A stretch of DNA of 64,000 nt, taken from contig JAJDTF010000022.1 of assembly GCA_022827265.1 (NCBI GenBank), positions 1-64,000 on the forward strand, read 5' to 3'. Source of the DNA: Acidimicrobiia bacterium (GTDB taxonomy: Bacteria; Actinomycetota; Acidimicrobiia; Acidimicrobiales; Poriferisodalaceae). The notes beneath the pieces were generated by a model. It saw only the letters and a list, made by a program, of their open reading frames with translations, had not been told where the DNA came from and did not search any database. The position numbers and the translations under genes are program-made. This document shows positions 63,653-64,000 of this stretch, piece after piece (positions within the stretch are counted from its first letter, which is position 1; every line of letters begins with the position of its first letter).

Positions 63653-64000
63653 CGTCGACAGCCGCGCCCGAGCAGATACGGCGCCGGCGCTCGCTGTTCG
63701 GGACGGCGAGCCTGCACGGCGGCTGGCGATCCGCCTTCTGGTTCCTGCTCCCCGCGCTGGTGGGATTCGTCGCGTTCTATCTCTACCCCGCGCTGCGAGG
63801 TCTGTACATCAGCTTCACCGACTGGAACCTGATCGCCAATCAGGGCAGCTGGGTCGGCACCGACAACTACGAGCGACTGTTCAATGATCGCCAAGTCTGG
63901 GAATCGCTGAAGATCACGTTCAAGTACACGGTCATCAACATCGCCTCCCAGACGATCCTGGCAGTCGCCATCGCGGTCCTCATGGACCGGCTCACCAAGT
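63649..64000 (+). CDS. ABC sugar transporter permease (MalF/UgpA type), partial
   Basis: The first 117 codons of a permease: a cytoplasmic Arg-rich N-terminus, a membrane helix 'FWFLLPALVGFVAFYLYPAL' near residue 33, then 'SFTDWNL' and 'GTDNYERLFND', the standard opening of CUT1-family sugar permeases, and a second helix running off the window. GTG start overlaps the melA stop (GTGA), so it is coupled to the alpha-galactosidase and probably imports alpha-galactosides. Confidence 0.9.
   Translation, partial: MTSTAAPEQIRRRRSLFGTASLHGGWRSAFWFLLPALVGFVAFYLYPALRGLYISFTDWNLIANQGSWVGTDNYERLFNDRQVWESLKITFKYTVINIASQTILAVAIAVLMDRLTK

Overview
High-GC bacterial chromosome segment from the Actinomycetota, most likely the Acidimicrobiia (the class is inferred). 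Evidence seen directly: a metG-tatD-rsmA-ispE-[tRNA-Gln]-glmU-prs-rplY-pth-mfd-mazG-eno-ftsB backbone in the order known from actinobacteria, a nucleotidyltransferase/moeA(glp)/glpR-like cluster, two micro-genes for the actinobacterial ribosomal proteins bL37 and bS22, and many starts that sit 6-9 nt after a TAnnnT hexamer without a Shine-Dalgarno, which suggests leaderless mRNAs.

Layout. 1-131: end of an IS30-like insertion sequence that appears to supply the dxs stop codon. 111-3247: dxs and a flippase-like membrane protein. 3458-9077: tldD/tldE, a PHP phosphoesterase, uppP, a SAF-domain protein and an FmdB/Ruc-like zinc ribbon. 9225-13915: UDPGP-family nucleotidyltransferase, moeA/glp, moaA, moaC and a SepX/GlpR-like membrane protein, with a 35-bp tandem duplication at the moaA stop. 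14035-16271: tRNA-Ala(CGC), a Sco1-like lipoprotein, CtaG and small membrane proteins. 16271-27717: aminopeptidase N, a PfkB kinase, a phosphohexomutase, an MBOAT/SGNH acyl-transfer pair, a secreted deacetylase, bL37 and a class III CoA-transferase. 27845-34578: ychF, DUF192, rsmI, metG, tatD, rsmA and ispE.

34579-40830 is an accessory island inserted into the ispE-glmU synteny. It holds an AAA ATPase behind a 23-bp-periodic palindrome array, a lipoprotein, an RCC1-repeat gene broken by an amber codon, an internally duplicated zinc-ribbon protein, and a translationally coupled pair of an OLD/DUF3696-like ATPase and a PIN-domain nuclease, which is the best candidate for an undescribed defence-type system. 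40904-51996 returns to core genes (bS22, tRNA-Gln(TTG), a GlmU reduced to its uridylyltransferase half, prs, rplY, pth, mfd, a foldase-like lipoprotein, mazG, eno, ftsB). 52062-54223: TetR regulator with coxS and coxM homologues but no coxL. 54277-55738: a second AAA ATPase bracketed by two 40-bp direct repeats, each made of three 18-bp iteron-like units. 55754-58935: an SDR lacking its catalytic Tyr/Lys, an antitoxin remnant, a fatty acid desaturase and an aldo/keto reductase. 58961-64000: galactose/alpha-galactoside cluster (galE, galK, LacI regulator, palindromic operators, GH4 alpha-galactosidase, ABC sugar permease running off the window).

How the genes work together: MoaA, MoaC and MoeA make molybdenum cofactor, which CoxSM-type molybdenum hydroxylases need, although no large subunit is present here. 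The alpha-galactosidase, transporter, GalK and GalE form a local import-and-Leloir route under a LacI-type repressor. The two solitary AAA ATPases share a design: repeated operator-like units overlap the promoter, which suggests autoregulation or replication/recombination-like behaviour.
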